From an uncultured Prevotella sp. (GTDB taxonomy: Bacteria; Bacteroidota; Bacteroidia; Bacteroidales; Bacteroidaceae), in contig CAJOFE010000026.1 of assembly GCA_905233825.1 (NCBI GenBank), positions 1 to 37,177 on the forward strand: 37,177 nucleotides of DNA, written 5' to 3'. The number at the start of each line of letters is the position of its first letter. Position 1 is the first letter of the stretch. Of this stretch, positions 15,480-24,017 are shown piece by piece. The notes below the pieces were generated by a model, which saw nothing but the letters and a program-made list of their open reading frames with translations, searched no databases and had not been told where the DNA came from. Position numbers and translations under genes: made by a program.

Positions 15480-17690
15480 ATGAAAAGATTGTATGCTTTC
15501 ATGGCTGTACTGATGCTTTCCGCCTCAGTAGCTATGGCCGCTCCACGCACAAAAACTGAGATGCAACAAGCTGCACGTCAGGCTATTAACAAACATCGTG
15601 CTGCCCGCCATCTGGCACCCAGCAATGCTACCTTGAAAGTACTTAGGAGTACGGAGCAGATGGAAGTCATTGGCACTGAGAATGGAGGTTTTGCCATCAT
15701 TGCTGCCGATGATTTGCTACCTGCCGTCATGGGTGTTTCCACTTCAACCTATTCCGAGGGTCGCAATCCTAACTTTGAGTGGTGGCTTCAGGCCACTAAC
15801 GAGGCTGCCCGCCACTTGGTAGCGGCAGGTATGCCGATGCAGGTCACTACCCCCGATCCTCTGAAATATCCTGATGAGGTGCCCTCGATGGTCACTTCAA
15901 AATGGTATCAAGGGAAACCATATAATAATATGTGTCCCACGTTTAAAAACGACGTGAAGTGTCTTACGGGCTGTGTGGCAACGGCTATGGCGCAGGTGCT
16001 GAACTATCACCAGACTCCCCTTCACGGACAGGGCGAGCGCACCATCTACTATCCGCAGAACAGACCCAGTGGTGAAGCCGTGTATGCCAATTTCGAGGAA
16101 GACTATTATGACTGGGTCAATATGCTCGACATCTACACCGAGGATAACTACACCCAGGAGCAAGCTGATGCCGTAGCCTTGCTGATGCGCGACTGCGGTG
16201 TGGCTGCCGATATGCAGTATGGTGGCCCCAATGAGGGCAGCGGTGCCTATTCGCAGGATGCAGCTCAAGGACTGCGCGACTACTTCGGTTTTGAAAATGC
16301 TACCTGTCTCGAGCGTGATAGATATAACGAACCCGAGTGGATGGACATCATCTATCAGGAACTGTCGGAGAACGGTCCTCTTTATTATGGCGGTTCCAGT
16401 TGGTTCAGTGGAGGCCATGCCTTTGTATTCGACGGCTATAATGCTGACGGTCAGGTGTCGGTGAACTGGGGATGGGCAGGCGATGACGACGGCTATTTCT
16501 ACGTCAGCCAGCTCAATCCAGGAGGATATAACTTCAACATGGGTCAGGACATGATTATCGGCATTACGAGCAATAACCACTCTCTTTTGCGCTCAGAAAC
16601 GGTCATGTTGACCGAGGCTGGGCAGCTGCAAAAGGCTATAGAGCTTACTGATACCCTTGAAAACAGTCTAGTGGGAACACTTACCGTTGAAGGCCCCCTC
16701 AATGCCGATGACTTCGCTTACTTGCGCCATTTGGCAGGATGGGATGCTGAGGGCAATGCCACCAACGGGCGTCTGCGCATCCTCGACCTCACAAAGGCCG
16801 AGTTTGAAGATAATCTGCTACCTGATAGCGTCTTTAAGAACTGTCTTTCCTTGCGTCGTGTGCGCCTGCCTGAAACCATCACCGCTATCGGCAGTGAAGC
16901 TTTCTGCGGCTGCATCGGTCTGCTTGAACTGCGTGTCCCTTCCAAGAAAATGCCTAAGCTCATGGGAACAAGTGTCTTCGAGGGAATGCCCTTCGGAAAA
17001 GCGATTCTTTATGTCTATAGTGGCTTGAAGACCAAGTATCTGCAAGCCGCCCAATGGAGCGACTTTGGCGAAGACAACATCCTTCAGATTGGCACTAGTG
17101 TCAAGGTGCGCAATGCCATCCGCTATTACGGTGAAGAGAACCCCACATTATTCTATAATGTTACTGGCGACGGCATCAAGGGTGAGCCCGAGCTCAGTTG
17201 CGAGGCTACCCAGTGGTCGCCTGCTGGACGCTATCCTATTCACATCACACGTGGCTCTGTCGAGAATGCCGAGGCTGTGAACTTCATCGACGGCTACATC
17301 ATCGTGCGTAAGGTAGAGGGGGCTGAGGCAACGGTCCTTGACGTTGAGCGCGAAGAGGGCGAGCCAAATCCTGAGTTCCAACTCAGCTACAAAGGTCTGC
17401 TCGAACATGATGCTGAGCCAGGATGGTTGGAGGAACCCCAGTTCTTCACTGAGGCCGATGAGAACTCGCCAGCTGGAGAGTACGAGATTACTGTCAGCGC
17501 CGAGCCTGAAAGCTATGTTATGACCTTCAAGGCTGGTAAGCTTACTGTCAAGGCAAAGCCCATTCCCGATGCCATCGTCGAGGTGCAGTATACTGACGCT
17601 ACTGCTCCCGCCTACAACCTGCAAGGCCAGCGAGTTGATGCTTACCGTCGTGGTCTCTACATCATGAATGGTAAGAAGGTTGTGAAATAA
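15480..17690 (+). CDS. secreted C10 (streptopain-like) cysteine peptidase with LRR, MBG and sorting tail
   Basis: A 736-residue secreted protein. The start at 15480 is chosen because it gives a clean signal peptide (MKRLYAFMAVLMLSASVAMA) and lies after the promoter. An inhibitor-like propeptide follows (about 21-140). The catalytic domain has Cys165 in TGCVATAMAQVLNYH, His313 in SGGHAFVFDGYN and VNWGWAGDDDGYF (Asn/Trp). Residues about 440-525 form a BspA-like leucine-rich segment (LPDSVFKNCLSLRRVRLPET, IGSEAFCGCIGL). Residues about 545-705 resemble two MBG modules (YYGEENPTLFYNVTGDGI, SPAGRYPIHITRG). The end (YNLQGQRVDAYRRGLYIMNG, then KKVVK) is a type IX-like sorting tail. It is monocistronic, bounded by a promoter and a strong terminator. 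Confidence 0.93.
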   Translation: MKRLYAFMAVLMLSASVAMAAPRTKTEMQQAARQAINKHRAARHLAPSNATLKVLRSTEQMEVIGTENGGFAIIAADDLLPAVMGVSTSTYSEGRNPNFEWWLQATNEAARHLVAAGMPMQVTTPDPLKYPDEVPSMVTSKWYQGKPYNNMCPTFKNDVKCLTGCVATAMAQVLNYHQTPLHGQGERTIYYPQNRPSGEAVYANFEEDYYDWVNMLDIYTEDNYTQEQADAVALLMRDCGVAADMQYGGPNEGSGAYSQDAAQGLRDYFGFENATCLERDRYNEPEWMDIIYQELSENGPLYYGGSSWFSGGHAFVFDGYNADGQVSVNWGWAGDDDGYFYVSQLNPGGYNFNMGQDMIIGITSNNHSLLRSETVMLTEAGQLQKAIELTDTLENSLVGTLTVEGPLNADDFAYLRHLAGWDAEGNATNGRLRILDLTKAEFEDNLLPDSVFKNCLSLRRVRLPETITAIGSEAFCGCIGLLELRVPSKKMPKLMGTSVFEGMPFGKAILYVYSGLKTKYLQAAQWSDFGEDNILQIGTSVKVRNAIRYYGEENPTLFYNVTGDGIKGEPELSCEATQWSPAGRYPIHITRGSVENAEAVNFIDGYIIVRKVEGAEATVLDVEREEGEPNPEFQLSYKGLLEHDAEPGWLEEPQFFTEADENSPAGEYEITVSAEPESYVMTFKAGKLTVKAKPIPDAIVEVQYTDATAPAYNLQGQRVDAYRRGLYIMNGKKVVK

Positions 17691-17710
17691 CCAACGTAGA
17701 AAAGAAATTT

Positions 17711-17752
17711 AGCGCCGCGCAAAAAATATTTTTGTGCGGCGCTACTTTTTTA
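17711..17752. terminator. bidirectional terminator between convergent genes
   Basis: Arms AGCGCCGCGCAAAAA and TTTTTGTGCGGCGCT (one G.T pair) around a short A/T loop at 17711-17743, then a T run on the plus strand (ACTTTTTTATT). The reverse strand also ends in a T-rich tract (AAATTTCTTTT). It terminates the C10 peptidase gene and the lipoprotein gene; the right T run overlaps the lipoprotein stop codon. Confidence 0.88.
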
Positions 17753-19174
17753 TTGAAACGTCTCGCTCTCCTGTTGCATGGCACGGGCGACGTCCTCGGG
17801 AGTGAAGGGGACACGGCCGCGACCCAGCTCGGGGGCGTTGAACGACTTCAGCGTGTTTTCGTAGAAGCGAGGATGGCGCTGTGGTAGGCAGAAGGGCTTG
17901 TGGGCTTGACCGTTGCGGTCGATGTAGCTGAAGTAGGGTTTACCGTAGAGACCGTCATCGCGTTTCGAGGCGAAGACGAACCAACGGCTGTTCGACGACC
18001 ACGAATGATAGGTATCGCTCTTTGTGCTGTTCACCACACTGAGGGTGTTAATAGTGCCTGTCTGCAAGTCCAATAGCTGCAGGTCGGCCTCGGGGTGCCA
18101 GATGGGGAAGGTACCGTAGTTGGCAACGGTATAAAGCAGGTAGCGGCCATCGGGTGAGACACGCGGATGGCAGACGCTCTGCTGATTGAAGAGTGTATCG
18201 ACCTGCATGCCGAAAGTGCCCGTAGCCTCATCGAAGGGGATGCGCACCAAAGCGTATTGCAACTGTTGGATGTCGCTAGGCAGCAGCACGCTGTCGGCAG
18301 CACAGTAATAGATGTACTTCCCGTCGGGCGAGAAGGTGGGGAAGGTCTCGAAGACGTTGCCCTGCTCCAGCAGGGGGCTGCGCAGGATGCGATGCTCCTG
18401 CAGGTCGGCCACATAGACATCGCTTTTCGAGTCATAGACCTCGAGTCGTTTGCGTGGCTGGCTGTGGAAGGCGGGAATAATGATGTTCGTTGAGAACGTG
18501 ATGTAGCGCCCGGAAGGGGAGAAACCGAAATAGACACTGCCTGAGATGAGCGAGTCGGTCTTCAGATGGAGTTTTCGCAGCAGTCCGCCCTCATTAAGGA
18601 TGGCACCGCCGTTAGGGCCTCGCACATAGAGCATGCTGAGGTTAGGATCCTGGCTGCCGAAGGTGTGGCAGTTCATGCAACGGTTCTCCTGATGCTCATA
18701 GTCGGCCAGCGGGGCTTCGTCCCAGTTCTCCATGCAGCGTTGGCGTATCTCCACGCGATTCCATACTTCGTAGTCGGGCTCGATGAGGCGGTAAGTGAGC
18801 CAGGGGTCGAGACTGTCTTTCACCACATGCCATGTGAAAGGCTTGTATTGTTGCCATTGACCATCGATGAGGGCAGTGACGGTTACTTGCAAATCGTTGC
18901 CTGCTGCCAGTAGCTCCTTCCACTCGTCGATGTCGAACACGGCCTCGTTGCCACGGGCATTAAGTGTCAGTGTGCCGGCTTGCACCTCGATAGCGTCGCA
19001 GCCTCCCTCACTGATGAGGAAGTTCAGAGGTGCGATGTTTACGGGGATAGTGACATCGGCATAGTCGGGATAAATGGGGGGCAGGGCATCCATCTGTCGC
19101 ACGTCCTTGGGCCTTGGTGTGCAGGCACCTAGGACTATCATTAGGAATATTGCAAATAGCGGCGCTTTCTTCAT
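17750..19174 (-). CDS. lipoprotein with TolB/PD40-like repeats and a CxxCH motif
   Basis: The signal peptide ends in the lipobox LGAC (Cys18), so it is a lipoprotein of 474 residues. Residues about 215-440 contain PD40/TolB-like beta-propeller units (FGFSPSGRYITFSTN, FPTFSPDGKYIYYCA, RVSPDGRYLLYTVANYG, SWSSNSRWFVFASKRDDGLY). Between the N-terminal part and the propeller is NRCMNCHTFG (residues about 165-174), a CxxCH c-type haem attachment motif in an exported protein. I have seen relatives annotated as TolB-like translocation proteins, without a known function. The start overlaps the stop of the upstream membrane-protein gene (ATGA), so the two are translationally coupled and probably work together. 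Confidence 0.85.
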   Translation of the reverse strand: MKKAPLFAIFLMIVLGACTPRPKDVRQMDALPPIYPDYADVTIPVNIAPLNFLISEGGCDAIEVQAGTLTLNARGNEAVFDIDEWKELLAAGNDLQVTVTALIDGQWQQYKPFTWHVVKDSLDPWLTYRLIEPDYEVWNRVEIRQRCMENWDEAPLADYEHQENRCMNCHTFGSQDPNLSMLYVRGPNGGAILNEGGLLRKLHLKTDSLISGSVYFGFSPSGRYITFSTNIIIPAFHSQPRKRLEVYDSKSDVYVADLQEHRILRSPLLEQGNVFETFPTFSPDGKYIYYCAADSVLLPSDIQQLQYALVRIPFDEATGTFGMQVDTLFNQQSVCHPRVSPDGRYLLYTVANYGTFPIWHPEADLQLLDLQTGTINTLSVVNSTKSDTYHSWSSNSRWFVFASKRDDGLYGKPYFSYIDRNGQAHKPFCLPQRHPRFYENTLKSFNAPELGRGRVPFTPEDVARAMQQESETFQ

Positions 19175-20622
19175 GGCTGTTCAGGTATTTGGGCCTTATC
19201 AAAGTAGTACCAGTAGGTGTCGCGTAAGGCTTCGCTACCTCGCTGTTGGTTATATTGCACGAAGCACTGCATGACGTCGGGCATCGTGATGAGCTGTTGC
19301 CACTTCTCCTGCGGAGCCTCGGTGGCCGCCAGCCAGATGCAGAGCGCCTCTTGATAGAGTTTTTTCTGGCGGGGGCGCGTAGAGCAATATCGGTCGTAGT
19401 CGCGTTTGAAGTTCTGGATGTCCTTCAGCAGCAGTTCGGTGCAGAGCATATAGTCGAGGGCGACGACGTTATCAGGGTTGGAATCGAGCAACTGCATCAT
19501 GATGAAGTGAGCGTTGTCAGTCACGGCCAGTGTATCCTGCTGATTGCGCAGCTGTTGCTTCTCCTTATATATGGGTAGCTGCCAGGCCTTCTTCGCCCAC
19601 TCGCTGTAAGCTACGGTCTGCTCTAAAAGCCGGAGGTATTTGCGTGCTGCCAGCGTATCGCCGCTGACAATGTTGCACTCGGCCAGCCGCTTCACCATGC
19701 GTACACTACGGTTGGTAGGTGAGAAGACGTTGGCCATCATAGCTGCCCGCTCGGTGAAGGTCATGTCGCCCAGCACCCAGTAGAGCTCGTTCATGTTTTT
19801 GATGGTGTAGAGCGGTGTGTCGGGGCCTATGCGATGCAGCGTTCCCAGTTCGTTGGGGATGAAGCGTAATAGTTGGTCGGGCAGCATTCCACGTTGAGCC
19901 ATGACGAGGTTATAGAAGAACTTCATCTCTGTCGCCGGTTGCTCCTCCTGCTCGACGAGCGTGACGACAGCGTCGTAATTGCCGAAACGGTATTCGCTGT
20001 CAACGGCCAGCAATTTCTCTATCTCCCATTCGGGCATACCGAGACGAAGATTCTGCTTGGGTATGCTGAAAAGCCACAGCACTGGCACTACAAACAGGAG
20101 GCCGATGATGCACGCTAAGGCTCTGTATCTGGTGGTTTTCATCCCGCGTGCCATCATGCACTTACGGAATGGCTGATAGGCTACGCCCGCCAGCCATACG
20201 GCCATGGCCATGCCCATGTGACCGATAGTGACGCTGAGCGGACAGTCATGGCGCAGCTGTAGCACGGCCTCGAAGACCATGGCAGTAAGCGCCAAGGGTA
20301 GTGCTATCCAGCGATGGATGTGCAGACGGCAGAAACCGTTATAGAGCAAGCACCCTATACCTAGAATGAGCATGGTCAGGATGGCAGCTCCAGCATAACG
20401 GTAATAATAGTATTGTGTAAGGAAATCGCCCACTAAGCGTGCCAGCCAGCCCTCACCACGATAAGTACTTATATAGTCGGCCGACAGCAGGAATAGTTGA
20501 TTCTGCTCCTTGTAAAAAAAATGATAGCTGTAGGACAGCTGGTAGAACGCCCAAATGGCGATGGCCCCTAATGCCAACGCCAGCCAGGGAAGGAGCCGTT
20601 TTGTCCTGCTACTTCCCTGCAT
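19171..20622 (-). CDS. polytopic membrane protein with large soluble tail (resembles DUF6057)
   Basis: The start at 20622 (MQGSSRTKRLLPWLALALG) is preferred over the far in-frame Met at 20724, because the extra 34 residues (low-complexity Ser/Pro/Arg) are just the acyl-CoA synthetase gene read out of frame. The protein is then 483 residues. Its first part has about five or six hydrophobic helices (PWLALALGAIAIWAFYQL, YAGAAILTMLILGIGCLLY, WIALPLALTAMVFEAVL, and a helix ending LLFVVPVLWLFSIP). The rest is a helical soluble region with TPR-like character (GDTLAARKYLRLLEQTVAYS). I do not know the function; the family I think of is the Bacteroidetes DUF6057. It overlaps the upstream gene by 14 nt and the downstream lipoprotein by 4 nt. 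Confidence 0.8.
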   Translation of the reverse strand: MQGSSRTKRLLPWLALALGAIAIWAFYQLSYSYHFFYKEQNQLFLLSADYISTYRGEGWLARLVGDFLTQYYYYRYAGAAILTMLILGIGCLLYNGFCRLHIHRWIALPLALTAMVFEAVLQLRHDCPLSVTIGHMGMAMAVWLAGVAYQPFRKCMMARGMKTTRYRALACIIGLLFVVPVLWLFSIPKQNLRLGMPEWEIEKLLAVDSEYRFGNYDAVVTLVEQEEQPATEMKFFYNLVMAQRGMLPDQLLRFIPNELGTLHRIGPDTPLYTIKNMNELYWVLGDMTFTERAAMMANVFSPTNRSVRMVKRLAECNIVSGDTLAARKYLRLLEQTVAYSEWAKKAWQLPIYKEKQQLRNQQDTLAVTDNAHFIMMQLLDSNPDNVVALDYMLCTELLLKDIQNFKRDYDRYCSTRPRQKKLYQEALCIWLAATEAPQEKWQQLITMPDVMQCFVQYNQQRGSEALRDTYWYYFDKAQIPEQP

Positions 20623-22336
20623 CCTTCTTGCGAATCTCCACGCGACGGATTTTGCCGCTGATGGTCTTGGGCAGCTCATCGACGAACTCGACGATGCGAG
20701 GATACTTGTAGGGAGCCGTCTCACGCTTCACATGCTGTTGCAGCTCCTTCACAAGGTCATCGCCGGCCTTGTCCTTCCACTCCTTGCCGAGTACGACGGT
20801 GGCCTTGACCACCATACCACGGATATCGTCGGGGACGCCAGTAATGGCGCATTCCACGACGGCAGGGTGTGTCATCAGGGCACTCTCCACTTCGAACGGG
20901 CCGATGCGGTAGCCTGAGGACTTGATGACGTCGTCGATACGGCCCTCGAACCAGTAGTAGCCGTCCTCGTCGCGCCAGGCCATGTCGCCTGTATGGTACA
21001 GGCCGTCGTGCCAGGCCTCGCGGGTAAGCTCTGGGTCGCGGTAGTAGCATTTGAACAGGCCGATGGGCTTGTGGTCGCCCACCCTTACAACGATTTCACC
21101 TTTCTCACCGTCCTCACAACTGGTGCCGTCAGGACGAATGAGGTCAATGTCGTACTGAGCGTTGGGGATGCCCATACTTCCGGGTTTTGGTGTCATCCAG
21201 GGGAAGGTGCCGAGGGTCATCGTGGTCTCGGTCTGACCGAAGCCTTCCATGATGCGAAGGCCGATCTTCTCCTGAAGCTTATCGAAGACTGCAGGGTTTA
21301 GGGCCTCGCCAGCGGTGCAGCAGTATTCGAGCGAACTTAAGTCGTACTTGCTCAAATCCTCACGAATCATGAAGCGGTAAATGGTGGGGGGAGCACAGAA
21401 GCTTGTCACCTTGTATTTCTCCATTTGTCTTAAGAGTGTGTCGGCATTGAACTTTTCGTGGTCGAATACGAAGACCGTAGCGCCGGCGAACCACTGGCCA
21501 TAGAACTTGCCCCATACGGCTTTGCCCCAGCCCGTGTCGGCCACGGTGAGGTGGAGTGAGCCCTCGTGCAGGTTGTGCCAGAAGACACCCGTCGAAAGAT
21601 GTCCCATAGCGTAGAGGTAGTCGTGTGCTACCATCTTCGGTTCACCGCTGGTGCCGCTGGTGAAGTACATCAGCATCGTGTCGTCGTTGGTATTTACAAA
21701 GGCAGGACGTTGGAACTTCGGAGCCTGTGTGATTTCCGTCAGGTAGTCATGGAAGCCTTCGGGGATGTTCTTTCCGATAACGATATATTGGCTGACGGTG
21801 GGACTCTCGTCCTTTGCCAGCTGAATCTGCCCCGTCACGTAGGGGTCATCGACGCAGATTATGGCCTTCACTGAGGCACGGGTGTTGCGATAGACGATGT
21901 CGTGCTTCGTCAGCATGTGGGTGGCGGGGATGACGATGGCGCCAATCTTGCAGAGGGCAAGCATGACCACCCACCACTCGTAGCGACGCTTCAAGATGAG
22001 CATCACGGGATCGTTCTTGCCAATGCCGAGCGTCTGCAGGTAAGAGGCGGCCAGGTCGGTCTGCTCCTTCAGCTCAGCAAACGTGGTGCGAATCTCCTCG
22101 CCCAGGTCGTTCGTCCACAGAATGGCCAGTCCTTCAGGCTTCTCCTCGGCCCAGGCATCCATCACATCATAGGCGAAGTTGAAGTTCTCAGGGATGATGA
22201 ACTCCAGGTTCTTGTTGTAATCCTCAACAGACGTGAATTTCGTCTGTTTCAAAAATCTATTCAAGAGACCCACCCCCTGCCCCTCCCTGTGAGGGAGGGG
22301 AGTAGATACTCCTTGCGTTTCTTTATTCTTCTCCAT
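20609..22336 (-). CDS. AMP-forming acyl-CoA synthetase
   Basis: An ANL-superfamily enzyme that activates a carboxylic acid with ATP to an acyl-adenylate and then to acyl-CoA. The 575 residues show the phosphate loop YFTSGTSGEPKMVAHDY, GFGQTETTMTLG, YHTGDMAWRDEDGYYWFEGR, the hinge region DDVIKSSGYRIGPFEVE and the catalytic lysine in PKTISGKIRRVEIRKK. It resembles the acetyl/butyryl-CoA (ACSM-like) branch; the substrate is not readable. The first 25 residues contain STPLPHREGQGVG, written by hairpin element B, and the ATG lies between elements B and C. The native N-terminus probably began near RFLKQTKFTS, so an inserted element seems to have supplied the present start. TTG at 22260 (LNRFLKQ) is an alternative. 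It follows the XRE-cupin gene. Confidence 0.93.
   Translation of the reverse strand: MEKNKETQGVSTPLPHREGQGVGLLNRFLKQTKFTSVEDYNKNLEFIIPENFNFAYDVMDAWAEEKPEGLAILWTNDLGEEIRTTFAELKEQTDLAASYLQTLGIGKNDPVMLILKRRYEWWVVMLALCKIGAIVIPATHMLTKHDIVYRNTRASVKAIICVDDPYVTGQIQLAKDESPTVSQYIVIGKNIPEGFHDYLTEITQAPKFQRPAFVNTNDDTMLMYFTSGTSGEPKMVAHDYLYAMGHLSTGVFWHNLHEGSLHLTVADTGWGKAVWGKFYGQWFAGATVFVFDHEKFNADTLLRQMEKYKVTSFCAPPTIYRFMIREDLSKYDLSSLEYCCTAGEALNPAVFDKLQEKIGLRIMEGFGQTETTMTLGTFPWMTPKPGSMGIPNAQYDIDLIRPDGTSCEDGEKGEIVVRVGDHKPIGLFKCYYRDPELTREAWHDGLYHTGDMAWRDEDGYYWFEGRIDDVIKSSGYRIGPFEVESALMTHPAVVECAITGVPDDIRGMVVKATVVLGKEWKDKAGDDLVKELQQHVKRETAPYKYPRIVEFVDELPKTISGKIRRVEIRKKDAGK
22267..22300 (+). repeat. hairpin element, copy B
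   Basis: GACCCACCCCC (22267-22277), TG, then CCCCTCCC (22280-22287), loop TGTGA, GGGAGGGG (22293-22300). It lies inside the 5' end of the acyl-CoA synthetase gene and is translated there. Copy C is its near-identical inverse 65 bp to the right. Confidence 0.85.
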
Positions 22337-22364
22337 ATTGTTTTCGTGTTTGTTTCTATTTATG

Positions 22365-22398
22365 CCCCTCCCTCACAGGGAGGGGATGGGGGTGGGTC
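22365..22398 (-). repeat. hairpin element, copy C
   Basis: The reverse complement of copy B with 2 differences: on the plus strand CCCCTCCC (22365-22372), loop TCACA, GGGAGGGG (22378-22385), AT, GGGGGTGGGTC (22388-22398). It begins directly after the stop codon of the XRE-cupin gene. Copies B and C enclose the start codon of the next gene. Confidence 0.85.
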
Positions 22399-22399
22399 T

Positions 22400-22957
22400 T
22401 TATTCTACAGTAAAGGCTAAAAATTTCACGGGTCTATCGCCAACTGCGAGCATGCCGTGGGGTTTTGTCGAGTCGAAGTAGATGCTGTCGCCTTCGTCCA
22501 GTTCAATGGTCTTGCCTCCGATGTAGAGTTCCATCTTGCCTTCGAGCACGAGGTTGAATTCCTGCCCGGGGTGGCTGTTCTTATAGATGGTGCGTGCTCC
22601 GGGCTTCGGCTCTACGGTGACGATGAAGACATCCGCTTTATGTCCCACGAAGCCGCCCACGAGGCTTTGGTATTTGTAAGCCTTCGTGCGCTCGATGCTC
22701 ATACCCTGACCTTTGCGCGTTACGTAGTACGATTTCATGTGTGGCGACTCGGCGAAGATAAGCTCCTCTGTCGATACCCCGTACTTATGGGCAATCTTCA
22801 TGAGGTTCGAGATGGTGATGTCCAGCTCGCCTGCCTCTATCTTTTCATACTTCTCCGCGTCGATGCCGATGGTCTCAGCCATCTCGCTCACGGGTATGTC
22901 GAGCACGTCGCGCAGTCCGCGCAGACGCTCGCCAATCTGTTTCAGTTGGTCTTCCAT
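22400..22957 (-). CDS. XRE-family regulator with C-terminal cupin domain
   Basis: The 185 residues hold an N-terminal helix-turn-helix (about 5-62: RLRGLRDVLDIPVSEMAETI, with the recognition segment ISNLMKIAHKYGVST) and a C-terminal cupin (about 110-183: EPKPGARTIYKNSHPGQEFN, GKMELYIGGKTIELDEGDSI, PHGMLAVGD). Such proteins are transcription factors that probably sense a small ligand in the cupin barrel. It is the first gene ahead of the acyl-CoA synthetase, with 63 nt between them, and so is likely to control this operon and itself. The ligand may be linked to the synthetase substrate; that is inference. Confidence 0.92.
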   Translation of the reverse strand: MEDQLKQIGERLRGLRDVLDIPVSEMAETIGIDAEKYEKIEAGELDITISNLMKIAHKYGVSTEELIFAESPHMKSYYVTRKGQGMSIERTKAYKYQSLVGGFVGHKADVFIVTVEPKPGARTIYKNSHPGQEFNLVLEGKMELYIGGKTIELDEGDSIYFDSTKPHGMLAVGDRPVKFLAFTVE

Positions 22958-22983
22958 AATGATGCTCAGTTTAATTTTCCGTG

Positions 22984-22991
22984 CAAAAGTA
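22984..22991 (-). promoter_or_regulatory. -7 promoter element of the XRE-cupin gene
   Basis: TACTTTTG on the minus strand, 26 nt upstream of the ATG. It is divergent from the sigma-factor promoter 22 bp away. An imperfect inverted repeat (AAAGAATTC ... GAATTTG) lies between the two and could be an operator. Confidence 0.55.
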
Positions 22992-23013
22992 CAAAGAATT
23001 CTTCAGAATTTGT

Positions 23014-23021
23014 TATTTTTG
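23014..23021 (+). promoter_or_regulatory. -7-like promoter element of the sigma-factor gene
   Basis: TATTTTTG fits TAnnTTTG and lies 49 nt upstream of the ATG at 23071. No TTTG is seen at -33. A purine-rich AGAGGGTAG just before the ATG could serve as a ribosome site. Confidence 0.45.
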
Positions 23022-23070
23022 CAGCTAAAATATGTCACAAACCGCAAGTTTTTGCGTATAGAGGGTAGAA

Positions 23071-23547
23071 ATGACGCAAGAAGAATTCATGGAAGAGGCC
23101 CGAAAGGTGAGGCCGCGGCTGCTTCTGGTGGCTCGGCGATACCTGGGCGACGACGATGCCGAGGACGTGGTGCAAGATGCACTGCTCCGCCTGTGGCAGA
23201 TGGTTGGCGAAGTGCGCCGTCCGATGGACGCACTGGCTTCGGTGCTCACCCGCAACCTGTGTATCAGTCAGCTGCGGCGACAGCGATGCCCTTCCGGACT
23301 ATCCGAAGAGAACATCACTTCCGAGGATTCCGATTATGCCGACGACGAGCGACTCTCACGCATGCTTGCCATCATCGAGACGCTACCCTCTCTCCAGCAG
23401 ACCATTCTGCGCCTGCGCCACATAGATGGAATGGAGATGAAAGACATCGCAACCCTCATCGGCAGCAACGAGGTGGCCATCCGCAAGGCCCTGAGCCGAG
23501 CCCGACAGACAGTAAGAATACAATATTTGAAGCAATATGAACGATAA
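23071..23547 (+). CDS. ECF-type RNA polymerase sigma factor
   Basis: This 158-residue protein has sigma region 2 (ARRYLGDDDAEDVVQDALLR, residues about 23-42) and region 4 (LPSLQQTILRLRHIDGMEMK, IATLIGSNEVAIRKALSRAR, about 108-150), with nothing between except a short linker, as in ECF factors. It directs RNA polymerase to a small regulon. Its stop overlaps the start of the next gene by 11 nt, the usual position for a regulator of its activity. No FecR-like/TonB-receptor pair follows, so it is not the common glycan-uptake type. Confidence 0.93.
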   Translation: MTQEEFMEEARKVRPRLLLVARRYLGDDDAEDVVQDALLRLWQMVGEVRRPMDALASVLTRNLCISQLRRQRCPSGLSEENITSEDSDYADDERLSRMLAIIETLPSLQQTILRLRHIDGMEMKDIATLIGSNEVAIRKALSRARQTVRIQYLKQYER

Positions 23548-23986
23548 CATCCTGAAAATACGCACGCTAGTTGATCGCTTTTTCGACGGCGAGACCACGC
23601 TCAGCGAGGAACAGCAGCTTTACGAATTCTTCCGTGAGGCCCGCGAACTGCCCGAGGACTTGATGCCCCTGTGTGAGATGTTCCTCGACCTTGCCGCCGT
23701 GCAGCAGGTGGAGAAACCATTGTCGCAAGCCGTGCAGCCCATTCGCCGAGGCTGGTTCCGCTGGGCCGCAGCTGCTGCCATTGCCCTGTTGATAGTAGGA
23801 GCAGCCGTTACCGTCTTCTCGCTTCGTGACCAGCCCGAAGAGGAATACGTGGCCTACATCTACGGCGAGCGTACCACCGACCAAGCCGTCGTTCTCGGCG
23901 AGATGCAGAAGACCATGACCGCCCTTGCCAGTACCGATGGTAGCGACATCGTCGAGGAGCAACTGAAGTCAATGTTTTGTAACTAA
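23537..23986 (+). CDS. single-pass membrane protein in anti-sigma position
   Basis: The 149 residues comprise a cytoplasmic N-terminus (about 1-70: ILKIRTLVDRFFDGETTLSE, EEQQLYEFFREARELPEDLM), one transmembrane helix (about 76-95, WAAAAAIALLIVGAAVTVFS), and a short outer part ending DIVEEQLKSMFCN. It overlaps the ECF sigma gene by 11 nt. The position and topology are those of an anti-sigma factor. The zinc-binding HxxxCxxC motif of ZAS anti-sigma factors is absent, so the assignment rests on context. Confidence 0.7.
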   Translation: MNDNILKIRTLVDRFFDGETTLSEEQQLYEFFREARELPEDLMPLCEMFLDLAAVQQVEKPLSQAVQPIRRGWFRWAAAAAIALLIVGAAVTVFSLRDQPEEEYVAYIYGERTTDQAVVLGEMQKTMTALASTDGSDIVEEQLKSMFCN

Positions 23987-24017
23987 GTTTGAAATTTGAA
24001 GTTTAAAGTTTATAGAT

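Noticed and set aside
20623..20724. Upstream in-frame Met of the membrane-protein gene as start
   Set aside because: The added residues are the acyl-CoA synthetase gene read out of frame, low in complexity and without a membrane-protein character.
22267..22398. Hairpins B and C as simple Rho-independent terminators
   Set aside because: No T tract follows the arms, the extra C-rich arm is conserved, and other copies lie inside coding regions.
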